Source: Bacillota bacterium
GTDB lineage: Bacteria; Bacillota; Clostridia; Oscillospirales; Ruminococcaceae
Direction: 5' to 3'
Length of the DNA stretch: 13,043 nucleotides
Assembly (NCBI GenBank): GCA_023394255.1
Contig: JAEXAZ010000061.1
Span: 1-13,043 of the forward strand
Shown: piece by piece, positions 7,140-13,043 of the stretch
How the letters are laid out: each line of letters opens with the position of its first letter
How positions within the stretch are numbered: position 1 is the first letter of the stretch
Notes under the pieces: generated by a model
The model's input: the letters and a program-made list of their open reading frames with translations, nothing else
What the model was told of the DNA's origin: nothing
Databases searched by the model: none
Made by a program: the position numbers and the translations under genes

Positions 7140-8687
7140 GTGAAAAGGAAAAAGAAGCTGCACATCAAAAGCGTACTGAGCCTCCTGTTTGGAAAAATGG
7201 TAACGGTCGGGCTTCTGATTGCGATTCAGGCCGCTTTCCTCGTCTGGGCAGTCATCAGCCTCGCGGATCATTTTGCCGCCGTATATGTCGGCCTGACCCT
7301 GCTCAGCATTATTATTGTAATCTGGCTGTTCGGAAAAGACGAAAACCCGTCCTATAAGCTGGCGTGGGTCTTTGTCATTATGGCGCTTCCCATCTTCGGC
7401 GGGCTGTTTTATCTGCTGTTTGGAAACAAGGGGATGCCGAAGGCCCTGAAGGGGCGGATCAGCAGCGCGGAAGAAAGCACCAGAACAACTTTTATGTCCG
7501 ATTCGGCCTGCCTGGAAGAACTGAGCAGGCAGAGCCCCCACCTTGTGCCATTGGCGCGTTACATCACCGCAACAACCTATTCCCCGCTCTGGCGCCGCAC
7601 GGAAGCGGAGTACCTGCCGATTGGGGAAGTGATCTGGAAACGCATGCTGGAGGAACTGGCAAAAGCGGAAAAGTTCATCTTCATGGAATATTTTATCATC
7701 GAGGAAGGGATTATGTGGGAATCTGTCTTTGAAATTCTCAAAGACAAGGCTGCAAACGGCGTGGATGTGCGCTTTATGTACGACGACATCGGCTCCATCA
7801 AAACCCTGCCCCACCGCTTTCCGGACAAGCTCCGCACCGCCGGCATCAAATGCGTCCTGTTCAATCCGTTCCAGCCCCATCTGAACTCGACGATAAATTA
7901 CCGCGACCACCGCAAAATTACGATCATTGACGGAAACGTCGGATTTTGCAGCGGAATCAACATCGCCGACGAATATATTAACGCATATGAGAAATATGGG
8001 CATTGGAAAGATACGGGCGTCCTGCTGCGGGGCGAGGGGGTGCTGAATCTGACCGCCATGTTTTTGGCTTTGTGGAATTTTTCCTGCCCCACAGACACGG
8101 AATTTGACCGGTTCCGGCCAACCATCGTCTGCAACAGCAACGGATTTGTGCAGCCGTTCGGCGACAGCCCTCTCGACCGGATTAACGTGGAAGAGGACGC
8201 CTACATGCAGATTATCAGCCGCGCCACCCGCTATGTCTACATCACCACGCCTTATCTGATTATTGACCATGAGATGATCACGGCGCTGTGCGCGGCCGCG
8301 CGCAGCGGGATTGACATCCGGATCATCACTCCGCACATCCCCGACAAATGGCTTGTCCATGAAACCACCCAGTCTTTTTATCAGATCCTTCTGGACGCCG
8401 GGGTCAGGATCTTTGAATATACCCCCGGCTTTGTCCACTCAAAGATGTATGTCAGCGACGACAACGTCGCCATTGTGGGAACAGCCAACATGGATTACCG
8501 CAGTTTTTATCTGCATTTTGAATGCGGCGTCTGCTTTTACAATTCCAGTATTGTCGGGGACGTTCTGGAGGATATCAGGCAAACGCTTGAAAAATGCCAG
8601 GAAATCCCCCAAAATTACAGCAGCACTGTCCCGATTCCGCGCCGTATCCTCCGCGCGTTTCTGCGGCTGTTTTCCCCAATGATGTGA
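7140..8687 (+). CDS. cls: Cardiolipin synthase (phospholipase D family)
   Basis: This 515-residue membrane enzyme joins two phosphatidylglycerol molecules into cardiolipin and releases glycerol. The start is GTG, supported by AGGGGG seven bases upstream. The basic N terminus is followed by hydrophobic helices at about residues 19-42, 45-64 and 73-94, which form the PLDc_N-type membrane domain. Two phospholipase D catalytic HKD motifs follow. The first is HRKITIID (H257, K259, D264) and the second HSKMYVSD (H433, K435, D440), both complete, so the enzyme should be active. Length and layout match bacterial Cls. It has its own promoter and ends at a strong inverted repeat shared with the convergent transporter operon. 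Expression under envelope stress is common for cls genes but is not shown here. Confidence 0.95.
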   Translation: MKRKKKLHIKSVLSLLFGKMVTVGLLIAIQAAFLVWAVISLADHFAAVYVGLTLLSIIIVIWLFGKDENPSYKLAWVFVIMALPIFGGLFYLLFGNKGMPKALKGRISSAEESTRTTFMSDSACLEELSRQSPHLVPLARYITATTYSPLWRRTEAEYLPIGEVIWKRMLEELAKAEKFIFMEYFIIEEGIMWESVFEILKDKAANGVDVRFMYDDIGSIKTLPHRFPDKLRTAGIKCVLFNPFQPHLNSTINYRDHRKITIIDGNVGFCSGINIADEYINAYEKYGHWKDTGVLLRGEGVLNLTAMFLALWNFSCPTDTEFDRFRPTIVCNSNGFVQPFGDSPLDRINVEEDAYMQIISRATRYVYITTPYLIIDHEMITALCAAARSGIDIRIITPHIPDKWLVHETTQSFYQILLDAGVRIFEYTPGFVHSKMYVSDDNVAIVGTANMDYRSFYLHFECGVCFYNSSIVGDVLEDIRQTLEKCQEIPQNYSSTVPIPRRILRAFLRLFSPMM

Positions 8688-8697
8688 TGAACCTGTG

Positions 8698-8730
8698 GAA
8701 AGGGCTCCGTTTAAAAAACGGAGCCCTTTC
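8698..8730. terminator. Perfect inverted repeat, probable bidirectional terminator
   Basis: Fifteen bases at 8698-8712 (GAAAGGGCTCCGTTT) are exactly complementary to 8716-8730 with a three-base A loop. It lies 10 bases after the cls stop and 25 bases before the stop of the convergent permease gene. The only T runs are in the arms, so it resembles a shared terminator for both directions more than a classic one-way terminator with a T tail. Confidence 0.8.
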
Positions 8731-8755
8731 TGATTGGAGAGCAGGAGATCGTATT

Positions 8756-11086
8756 TTACTTTTGGGGTGCGTCCGAGCGAAGTTTTGTCTGAACCTCCTG
8801 CGGCAGTTTGCTGAGCGGTACGGAAACCATTGTCCCTTCCGCGGAATCTTCAAAGAAGAACCGCAGCGTCACCATCGGCTCATTGATTGCGCCGGTGGCA
8901 ACCACTTCCTGCGCCATCTGTGCAATCAGCGCTTTGTCCTCAAAGATGTGCAGATTCTGGCCAAAATATTCTTTGGCATAGGAATCAGCCCCGTATTTTC
9001 CATATTCCGTCGCATATTCCACAGGGTTCTTCTGTTCCGCAATCTGCTGTCTGATGCTTTCCAGATCCTCATAGCGGAAATTCTGCATAGGCACCAACTG
9101 ATAGATCGCGCTTCTGGAAGAATTATATCCACGGATGTCGTTGGGAGCATCGGCGACAACAGCGGTGCACTTGCTGAAATCCGGTTCTAGCTGATCGGCA
9201 AATCCCATTTCGCTTAGAATCTGCCAGGTGCGCTGCTGCTCGCCTGTCACATAAAAGTATCCTGCTGTCGCGCAGCGCTCGCTGCCTTCTGCCGGCAGGC
9301 CGGCATCAAAGGAAATCACCGCGAGGAACCGCCCCGCCGGATGAAGCAGGCTGTCGGCGGTCTGGTCGAGCAGGTCGGCTTTCATGGCGTCAAGCATCGC
9401 GGCGGTGTCCTCGTCCGAAAAGATCTGCTCGATCTTATGCGTGCCAAACGGGTCCGCGATCGTCCATCTGGTCACATTTTCCGGATCGGTGAAGAAGGCC
9501 GGGTGGGTCTGCGCCAGGAATTCGGCGTTGGCTTCCAGCGGCGCCAGCTTGACAAAGGAATCCGCCGTGACCGCATTGTAGCGGCGGCGGACCGTTTTTC
9601 CGCCTTTCAGGTGATAAACAATATTCGAATTCGAGTAGATAATATCATCTCTGCTCCCGCTTTGGCTGTTTGGCTGGAACTTCACGTCGACAACATCCTG
9701 ATGATAAGCCAGAACCGCCGCGATATTGTCCGGGTCGGTCAATGTGACCGACTGAATCGACTTCAACGGCTGCGATGGCCCTTCTTTCTTCGCTGCCGAC
9801 ATAATATCCCCATAATCGGAGAAGCGCCCCATATAATTGATTTCCAGCGACTCCACGCTGCCGGTGTCCGGAACCCTGTTTTCATAACCGAATCCGCCAA
9901 GCAGAACCGTCAGCGTGCTCGCGGTTATGACCGCGACCATGCCCACACCGAGCGGGAGGCTTTTCACCAGGGATTTAAAGCCGCGGTTCAGAATGATTTC
10001 AATAATGCTGTAGACCAGGATACCGCCGATGGCCGACCACATAATAAAGGACATTTCCGCGGCGGAACCGTCTTCCGCGTTGACCGCGTAAAACATCATT
10101 CCAATGCAGATGCCGCCAATCGCGGTACCGAGGAATTTCACCAGAATCTGCAGAATTCCTTTAGACGTCGTGGTCTCCGCAGTCTCGCTGCCGCGGCGCC
10201 GGTAAAGACGCATTGCTCCGAACAAAAGTCCGGCAGACAGCAGCAGATAGATTACAATCGCGGCGTTGCTCCGGAACAGCAGCGCCGAATTCTCCGGCGA
10301 CAGGCCCGAGAACCCGTTCGGCGTAACAAAGCTCGAAAAAGCGAGCCTCGCGGGCATCAGGGTCAGCGGGCAGATATCCAGCAGGGTTTGGAGAAAGGTC
10401 GTGCTCGGTTCAAATCCAAACAGGAATATGCCCGCCAGCGCGGTATAAATTGCCATCAGGATCGGGAGCGCCGCCATCAGGATTCCCGAAAAGGTAAAGG
10501 CGTCAAACACCGTGCCCACCATCGTGCAGACCGCGGTGGTCAGCAGATAGATAAACAGCGCGCAGATCAGCCATCCGGCGGTGTCAAGCAGGATTTGCCC
10601 CACTAAAAACGGATGAAATCCGAATTTGATGGTCTGCATGAGAATAACCAGCAGGTTACATGCCAATACCGGTATTGTAACGATTGTCATCGCGACCGCC
10701 GTGTTAACGCCGAGCAGCGTCTCACGCCTGACAGGCAGGGAGTGGTAGACATCGGCGGCAGTTTTGCTGTGCATATAGCTGTTGAGCACCAAAGCAAGCA
10801 CAAACGGGGCCAAAAGGACAAGGAGCGTGTAAAACACAGCGGATACCGCCGTAAACTGCCGCCCCATGCCGGCAAGGCCGAATAAATCCATCAGATCAGC
10901 GCCCTGCGCGAGCCGCAGCTGCTGTGATTCGCTCAGATCACGGAAAATTTTCATTGCATACTGAAACGGGTAAAAAATCAAAAGCAGTACGGAAAGCAGC
11001 CCGAAATATCCCTTGCTGCGGCGGAGCGCGTTCCGGTAGAGCGCTTTGGAGCGCCCGTGGTCAGAATAGGATGTTGTTGTAGTCAT
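8756..11086 (-). CDS. ABC transporter permease with large extracytoplasmic domain
   Basis: This 776-residue protein is the membrane part of the ABC system encoded by this operon. About nine hydrophobic helices can be seen (residues 27-47, 78-103, 126-150, 165-190, 198-224, 274-295, 312-334, 345-366, 377-399). The segment YHSLPVRRE (about 114-122) is typical of ABC-2 type permeases linked to YtrA-like regulators. With the N terminus inside and nine helices, residues 405-776 would lie outside the membrane as a domain of about 370 residues. It may correspond to the DUF6449 type, but that is from memory and untested. The substrate is unknown; export of, or defence against, cell-envelope-active compounds is possible by family analogy. 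The start ATG has GGAGG nine bases upstream and overlaps the ATPase gene by 26 bases, so translation is probably coupled. Confidence 0.88.
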   Translation of the reverse strand: MTTTTSYSDHGRSKALYRNALRRSKGYFGLLSVLLLIFYPFQYAMKIFRDLSESQQLRLAQGADLMDLFGLAGMGRQFTAVSAVFYTLLVLLAPFVLALVLNSYMHSKTAADVYHSLPVRRETLLGVNTAVAMTIVTIPVLACNLLVILMQTIKFGFHPFLVGQILLDTAGWLICALFIYLLTTAVCTMVGTVFDAFTFSGILMAALPILMAIYTALAGIFLFGFEPSTTFLQTLLDICPLTLMPARLAFSSFVTPNGFSGLSPENSALLFRSNAAIVIYLLLSAGLLFGAMRLYRRRGSETAETTTSKGILQILVKFLGTAIGGICIGMMFYAVNAEDGSAAEMSFIMWSAIGGILVYSIIEIILNRGFKSLVKSLPLGVGMVAVITASTLTVLLGGFGYENRVPDTGSVESLEINYMGRFSDYGDIMSAAKKEGPSQPLKSIQSVTLTDPDNIAAVLAYHQDVVDVKFQPNSQSGSRDDIIYSNSNIVYHLKGGKTVRRRYNAVTADSFVKLAPLEANAEFLAQTHPAFFTDPENVTRWTIADPFGTHKIEQIFSDEDTAAMLDAMKADLLDQTADSLLHPAGRFLAVISFDAGLPAEGSERCATAGYFYVTGEQQRTWQILSEMGFADQLEPDFSKCTAVVADAPNDIRGYNSSRSAIYQLVPMQNFRYEDLESIRQQIAEQKNPVEYATEYGKYGADSYAKEYFGQNLHIFEDKALIAQMAQEVVATGAINEPMVTLRFFFEDSAEGTMVSVPLSKLPQEVQTKLRSDAPQK

Positions 11087-11960
11087 AGCCTACCGCCTCC
11101 ATTTCATGAATGAATACCTCTTCCAGCGTCAGCGGCACGCCCTCCGCAAAAACCGCCCCCTGGGAGAGCAGATAGTCCGAGGTTTCCGCCGAGGTCCCCC
11201 GCACCACCAGGTTCAGCAGGCTGCCGCTCCGGGAAACCTGCATCAGATTCAGTTTTCCGAGCACCTCATCCGAAACGCCGTTCGGGAACGCCGCGTGGAC
11301 CTTGCAGAACCCGAGCTTCAGCTCGTCGATTTCCCGTTCAAACAGGATGTGCCCCTGATGCAGCAGGCCCACATGGTCGCACAGGTCTTCCAGCTCGCGC
11401 AGATTATGGCTGGTGATAATCACCGTCAGGCCGCGGGCGGCAATATCGTCCGCCAGCAGTTTTTTCACCGCTCCGCGGATAACCGGGTCGAGCCCGTCAA
11501 ACGCTTCGTCCAGCAGCAGGACATCCGGCATGCAGGCAAGACCCATCAGCAGCGCCGCCTGCCGTTTCATTCCTTTGGAAAAGGTGTTGATTTTCTTTTT
11601 CGGGTCCAGCGGAAAAATGGTGAGGAGCCTGTCATACCGCTCTTCCGAAAAACTGTGGTAAATTCCCTTATAGAACGATGCCATATCATTCATATTGGAC
11701 TGCGGCAGAAAAAACAGGTCATCCGCCACAAAGAAGATGCGTTCCTTTACCGCCGTGTTTTCAAAAACAGGCTGGTCGTCCAGCGTAATGGTTCCGCCGT
11801 CCGGCATATAGACGCCGGCCAAAAGGCGCAGAAATGTAGATTTTCCAGAGCCGTTGCTTCCAACCAGCCCGTAAATCGAGTTTTTGTCAATGGTGGTGGT
11901 CAGCGCTGTCAGCGCCGTAAAATCGTCAAAGCACTTCACCAGCGATTTTGCCTCAATCAT
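11061..11960 (-). CDS. ABC transporter ATP-binding protein, YtrB-like
   Basis: This 299-residue cytoplasmic ATPase powers the permease encoded after it. The frame is open further upstream to 12035, but I chose the ATG at 11960. It has a strong GAGGAGGGG site seven bases upstream, and the protein then begins MIEAKSLVKCFDD as expected for the fold. Walker A is GSNGSGKST at residues 34-42, the signature is FSKGMKRQ at 127-134 (a usual variant of LSGGQ in this subfamily), Walker B ends in DE at 151-152, and the switch histidine is H185 in TSHNLRE. The regulator gene overlaps the start by eight bases (ATGATTGA) and the permease gene overlaps the end by 26 bases, so the three are one operon. The C-terminal 90 residues are the variable accessory part. 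The exact substrate is unknown. Confidence 0.93.
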   Translation of the reverse strand: MIEAKSLVKCFDDFTALTALTTTIDKNSIYGLVGSNGSGKSTFLRLLAGVYMPDGGTITLDDQPVFENTAVKERIFFVADDLFFLPQSNMNDMASFYKGIYHSFSEERYDRLLTIFPLDPKKKINTFSKGMKRQAALLMGLACMPDVLLLDEAFDGLDPVIRGAVKKLLADDIAARGLTVIITSHNLRELEDLCDHVGLLHQGHILFEREIDELKLGFCKVHAAFPNGVSDEVLGKLNLMQVSRSGSLLNLVVRGTSAETSDYLLSQGAVFAEGVPLTLEEVFIHEMEAVGYDYNNILF

Positions 11961-12330
11961 CTTTTGTCCCCTCCTCATATACTGAGCGTACTGTTTCTTC
12001 CACCTGCCGGCAGCTAAGCCCTGTCCGCCTGCCATCCGCCACCGCTTCCCTGATCCTGATCAGGCTCTGACGGCAAAGCGTTTCATTTGCGCGGTTTCCC
12101 GGTGCAATAAAACTGCCTCTTCCCGCCACTGAATAGATAATCCCGCCGCGCTCCAGTTCCTGATAGGCCTTTTGCACGGTATTGGGGTTTATGCCCAGAT
12201 CCCTTGCAAGCGTCCTCACGGAAGGGAGCTGTTCTTCCGGCTTGATCGCCCCTGCGGATATCATCTCGGAAAGCTTTTGGATCAACTGCTCATAAATCGG
12301 CTGTCTGCTTTGTAAATCCAGTTGCAGCAC
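11953..12330 (-). CDS. GntR family regulator, YtrA type
   Basis: This 125-residue protein is a short GntR-family repressor of the YtrA type: a winged helix-turn-helix at about residues 8-75, then a short C-terminal helical tail used for dimer formation instead of a ligand domain. Family-typical blocks include QPIYEQLIQKLSEMI, LPSVRTLARDLGINPNTVQKAY and the wing GRGSFIA. The start is GTG with GGGG seven bases upstream; an in-frame stop lies just upstream, so no longer start is possible. The gene ends in an eight-base overlap with the ATPase gene. YtrA-type regulators usually repress their own ABC operon and respond to cell-wall-active antibiotics. The dyads at 12358-12388, right after the predicted transcription start, are candidate operators. 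The inducer here is unknown. Confidence 0.93.
   Translation of the reverse strand: MLQLDLQSRQPIYEQLIQKLSEMISAGAIKPEEQLPSVRTLARDLGINPNTVQKAYQELERGGIIYSVAGRGSFIAPGNRANETLCRQSLIRIREAVADGRRTGLSCRQVEETVRSVYEEGTKDD
11968..11976 (-). promoter_or_regulatory. Ribosome binding site deciding the ATPase start
   Basis: Read on the minus strand this is GAGGAGGGG, seven bases before the ATG at 11960. It lies inside the end of the gntR coding region and supports the internal start over the longer open frame reaching 12035. Confidence 0.88.
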
Positions 12331-12357
12331 AGTTTCACCCCATTTCCATCATATTTG

Positions 12358-12388
12358 ACGTATTACGTGTACTGGTCTTATTAATACA
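12358..12388. promoter_or_regulatory. Candidate operator for the GntR regulator
   Basis: Two dyads overlap here. ACGTATTACGT at 12358-12368 is a perfect five-base-arm palindrome around one base. TGTA (12368-12371) and TACA (12385-12388) form inverted arms 13 bases apart. Both lie between the predicted transcription start (about 12387, minus strand) and the gntR start codon, where a bound repressor would block transcription. Assignment to this regulator is inference from position. Confidence 0.5.
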
Positions 12389-12393
12389 GTCAT

Positions 12394-12422
12394 ATCGTAT
12401 CACTTGTTTCTTAAAAATGCAA
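12394..12422 (-). promoter_or_regulatory. Promoter of the gntR-ABC operon
   Basis: On the minus strand, TTGCAT (12422-12417) and TACGAT (12399-12394) are separated by 17 bases. The second box is preceded by TG one base away (TGATACGAT), an extended -10. The boxes are moderate (three and four matches to consensus), but the spacing and the TG support them. Transcription would begin near 12387, about 57 bases before the gntR GTG. Confidence 0.6.
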
Positions 12423-12495
12423 GCTGTTTTTAAAATTCTTTTCGGAGGAAAAAAGGCGATTGTTTAACATTTTTATGAATTTTATTCTAACCAAT

Positions 12496-12523
12496 TTGAC
12501 ACCCGCAAAAATGATGGTATACT
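12496..12523 (+). promoter_or_regulatory. Sigma-A promoter of pyk
   Basis: TTGACA at 12496-12501 and TATACT at 12518-12523 are separated by 16 bases. The boxes are close to consensus. Transcription would start near 12530, giving an unusually long leader of about 115 bases before the pyruvate kinase ATG. It is divergent from the gntR promoter, with about 74 bases between the two -35 boxes. Confidence 0.85.
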
Positions 12524-12529
12524 TTATAA

Positions 12530-12644
12530 AGGTTATTCTTGCCTGTTGGCTATATGCTTTGACTACAAGCCCTGTTTTCGGCTCCGAACTATCCGGCGGC
12601 GCCTTTTTAGAAACACAGGGAGATGAAAAAGGGGTTATGTCTGT
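12530..12644 (+). promoter_or_regulatory. Leader of pyk with alternative pairings
   Basis: The predicted untranslated leader contains CCCTGTTTTC (12570-12579). It can pair with GAAACACAGGG (12610-12620), giving ten base pairs with one bulge. It can instead pair with GAAAAAGGG (12625-12633), giving nine base pairs with one bulge; that would cover the pyk ribosome binding site (AAAAAGGGG, 12626-12634). A weak GC-rich hairpin followed by five T residues (12580-12608) lies between. No known riboswitch class is recognised. The pairings were found by eye and may be chance. Confidence 0.35.
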
Positions 12645-13043
12645 ATGAGGAAAACCAAGATCGTCTGCACGCTGGGTCCCGCATCCGGCAGTGAGCAAAC
12701 CATTCGCGAACTGATTCAGGCGGGAATGGATCTGACAAGATTTAACTTCTCTCACGGCACACATGAAAGCCACAAAAAAACCTTTGAAATTGTCGACCGG
12801 CTTCGCCGTGAAATGAGCCTTCCGGTCGCTACCCTTCTGGACACCAAGGGGCCTGAAATCCGTCTCTGCACATTCAGGGGCGGCTCCGCGCAGCTGCAGG
12901 CCGGCCAGCAGTTTATCCTGACTTCGGCCGACTGCGAGGGGGATTCCAACCGCGTACAAATTAATTTTTCCGGCCTTGTTTCCGATGTGAAAGCCGACGA
13001 CAGTATTTTGCTGGACGACGGCGCAATCGCAATGCGCGTTGTG
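12645..13043 (+). CDS. pyk: Pyruvate kinase (N-terminal part, runs off the window)
   Basis: The first 133 residues of pyruvate kinase are present; the gene continues past the right edge. The enzyme transfers phosphate from phosphoenolpyruvate to ADP, the last step of glycolysis. The protein starts MRKTKIVCTLGPAS, the usual N terminus. R32, N34 and S36 of TRFNFSHG and D66-T67 of LLDTKGPEIR match the catalytic and potassium-binding positions of bacterial pyruvate kinases. The small B domain starts at about residue 70. The start ATG has AAAAAGGGG ten bases upstream and a good promoter about 120 bases away. Whether it carries the extra C-terminal phosphohistidine domain found in some Firmicutes cannot be seen here. 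No phosphofructokinase gene is visible upstream, as this pyk has its own promoter next to a divergent operon. Confidence 0.97.
   Translation, partial: MRKTKIVCTLGPASGSEQTIRELIQAGMDLTRFNFSHGTHESHKKTFEIVDRLRREMSLPVATLLDTKGPEIRLCTFRGGSAQLQAGQQFILTSADCEGDSNRVQINFSGLVSDVKADDSILLDDGAIAMRVV

Noticed and set aside
6936..8438. A 500-codon open frame on the minus strand opposite galE end and cls
   Set aside because: It is antisense to well-supported enzymes, crosses the galE terminator and cls promoter, and its translation (rich in H, R, Q, D with no domain) is typical of a shadow frame in G+C-rich DNA.
9341..10606. A 421-codon plus-strand open frame opposite the permease
   Set aside because: It lies within the permease gene, which has proper helices, start site and operon context; the plus-strand translation is Arg/Gln/His-rich with no domain.
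11421..11582. The FSKGMKRQ signature in the ATPase as a degenerate, possibly inactive, LSGGQ motif
   Set aside because: This variant is usual in YtrB-like and related ABC-2 ATPases, and Walker A, Walker B and the switch histidine are all intact.
11961..12035. A 25-residue N-terminal extension of the ATPase
   Set aside because: The added residues lie within the gntR gene and do not resemble an ABC ATPase start, while the ATG at 11960 has an excellent binding site and gives the standard N terminus.
12580..12608. A possible full terminator or attenuator before pyk (GC-rich hairpin plus TTTTT)
   Set aside because: The hairpin pairs only in two three-base blocks with an unequal bulge, too weak to call a terminator by itself; it is mentioned only as part of the leader.
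12460..12648. A 62-codon plus-strand frame starting TTG, with GGAGG 11 bases upstream and an ATGA overlap with pyk, which could look like a coupled leader peptide
   Set aside because: The near-consensus pyk promoter (12496-12523) lies inside the frame, so a transcript from it would lack the start codon. Codon use is AT-rich at third positions, unlike the neighbours, and no in-frame start with a binding site exists after the predicted transcript start.

Overview
The window looks like a chromosomal stretch from a spore-forming-type Firmicute of class Clostridia, perhaps an Oscillospiraceae/Acutalibacteraceae-like organism. The reasons are the mid-50s percent G+C judged by eye, strong GGAGG-type ribosome binding sites, near-consensus sigma-A promoters, a SpoIIIE/FtsK translocase, and a GntR(YtrA-type)-ABC transporter operon. 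The lineage is an inference; no rRNA or other marker is present. Nothing indicates a phage, plasmid, insertion sequence, CRISPR array or tRNA.

Layout. (1) Bases 1-92 hold the last codons of an unidentified plus-strand gene. (2) 131-2758 encodes an FtsK/SpoIIIE DNA translocase whose linker carries four copies of a DIPL(D/E) motif; a hairpin terminator follows. (3) 2832-4778 encodes a YgiQ-type radical SAM protein. Forty bases later, 4819-5838 encodes a membrane-anchored, exported metallo-beta-lactamase-fold protein of the ComEC C-terminal type, and the two are probably co-transcribed. (4) A near-perfect promoter drives galE (5991-6998), closed by a terminator. (5) A second good promoter drives a cardiolipin synthase gene (7140-8687, GTG start), which ends at a perfect 15-bp inverted repeat. 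That repeat is shared with the convergent operon on the other strand. (6) On the minus strand, 12330 down to 8756 is a three-gene operon with overlapping genes: GntR regulator, ABC ATPase, and a nine-helix permease with a very large extracytoplasmic C-terminal domain. (7) A 314-bp divergent intergenic region (12331-12644) holds the promoter and probable operator of that operon, the pyruvate kinase promoter and a structured-looking pyk leader. (8) 12645 to the end is the start of pyruvate kinase.

How it fits together. Most genes are housekeeping: chromosome segregation, RNA or protein modification of unknown target (YgiQ), UDP-galactose supply, cardiolipin synthesis and glycolysis. The envelope is a loose common theme (GalE, Cls, the exported MBL protein, the ABC system). 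The genes are mostly separate transcription units with their own promoters and terminators, so no single large novel system is evident. The items most worth a second look are the FtsK linker repeats, the alternative pairings in the pyk leader, the self-regulated ABC operon with its large sensor-like domain, and the stand-alone exported ComEC-type hydrolase.
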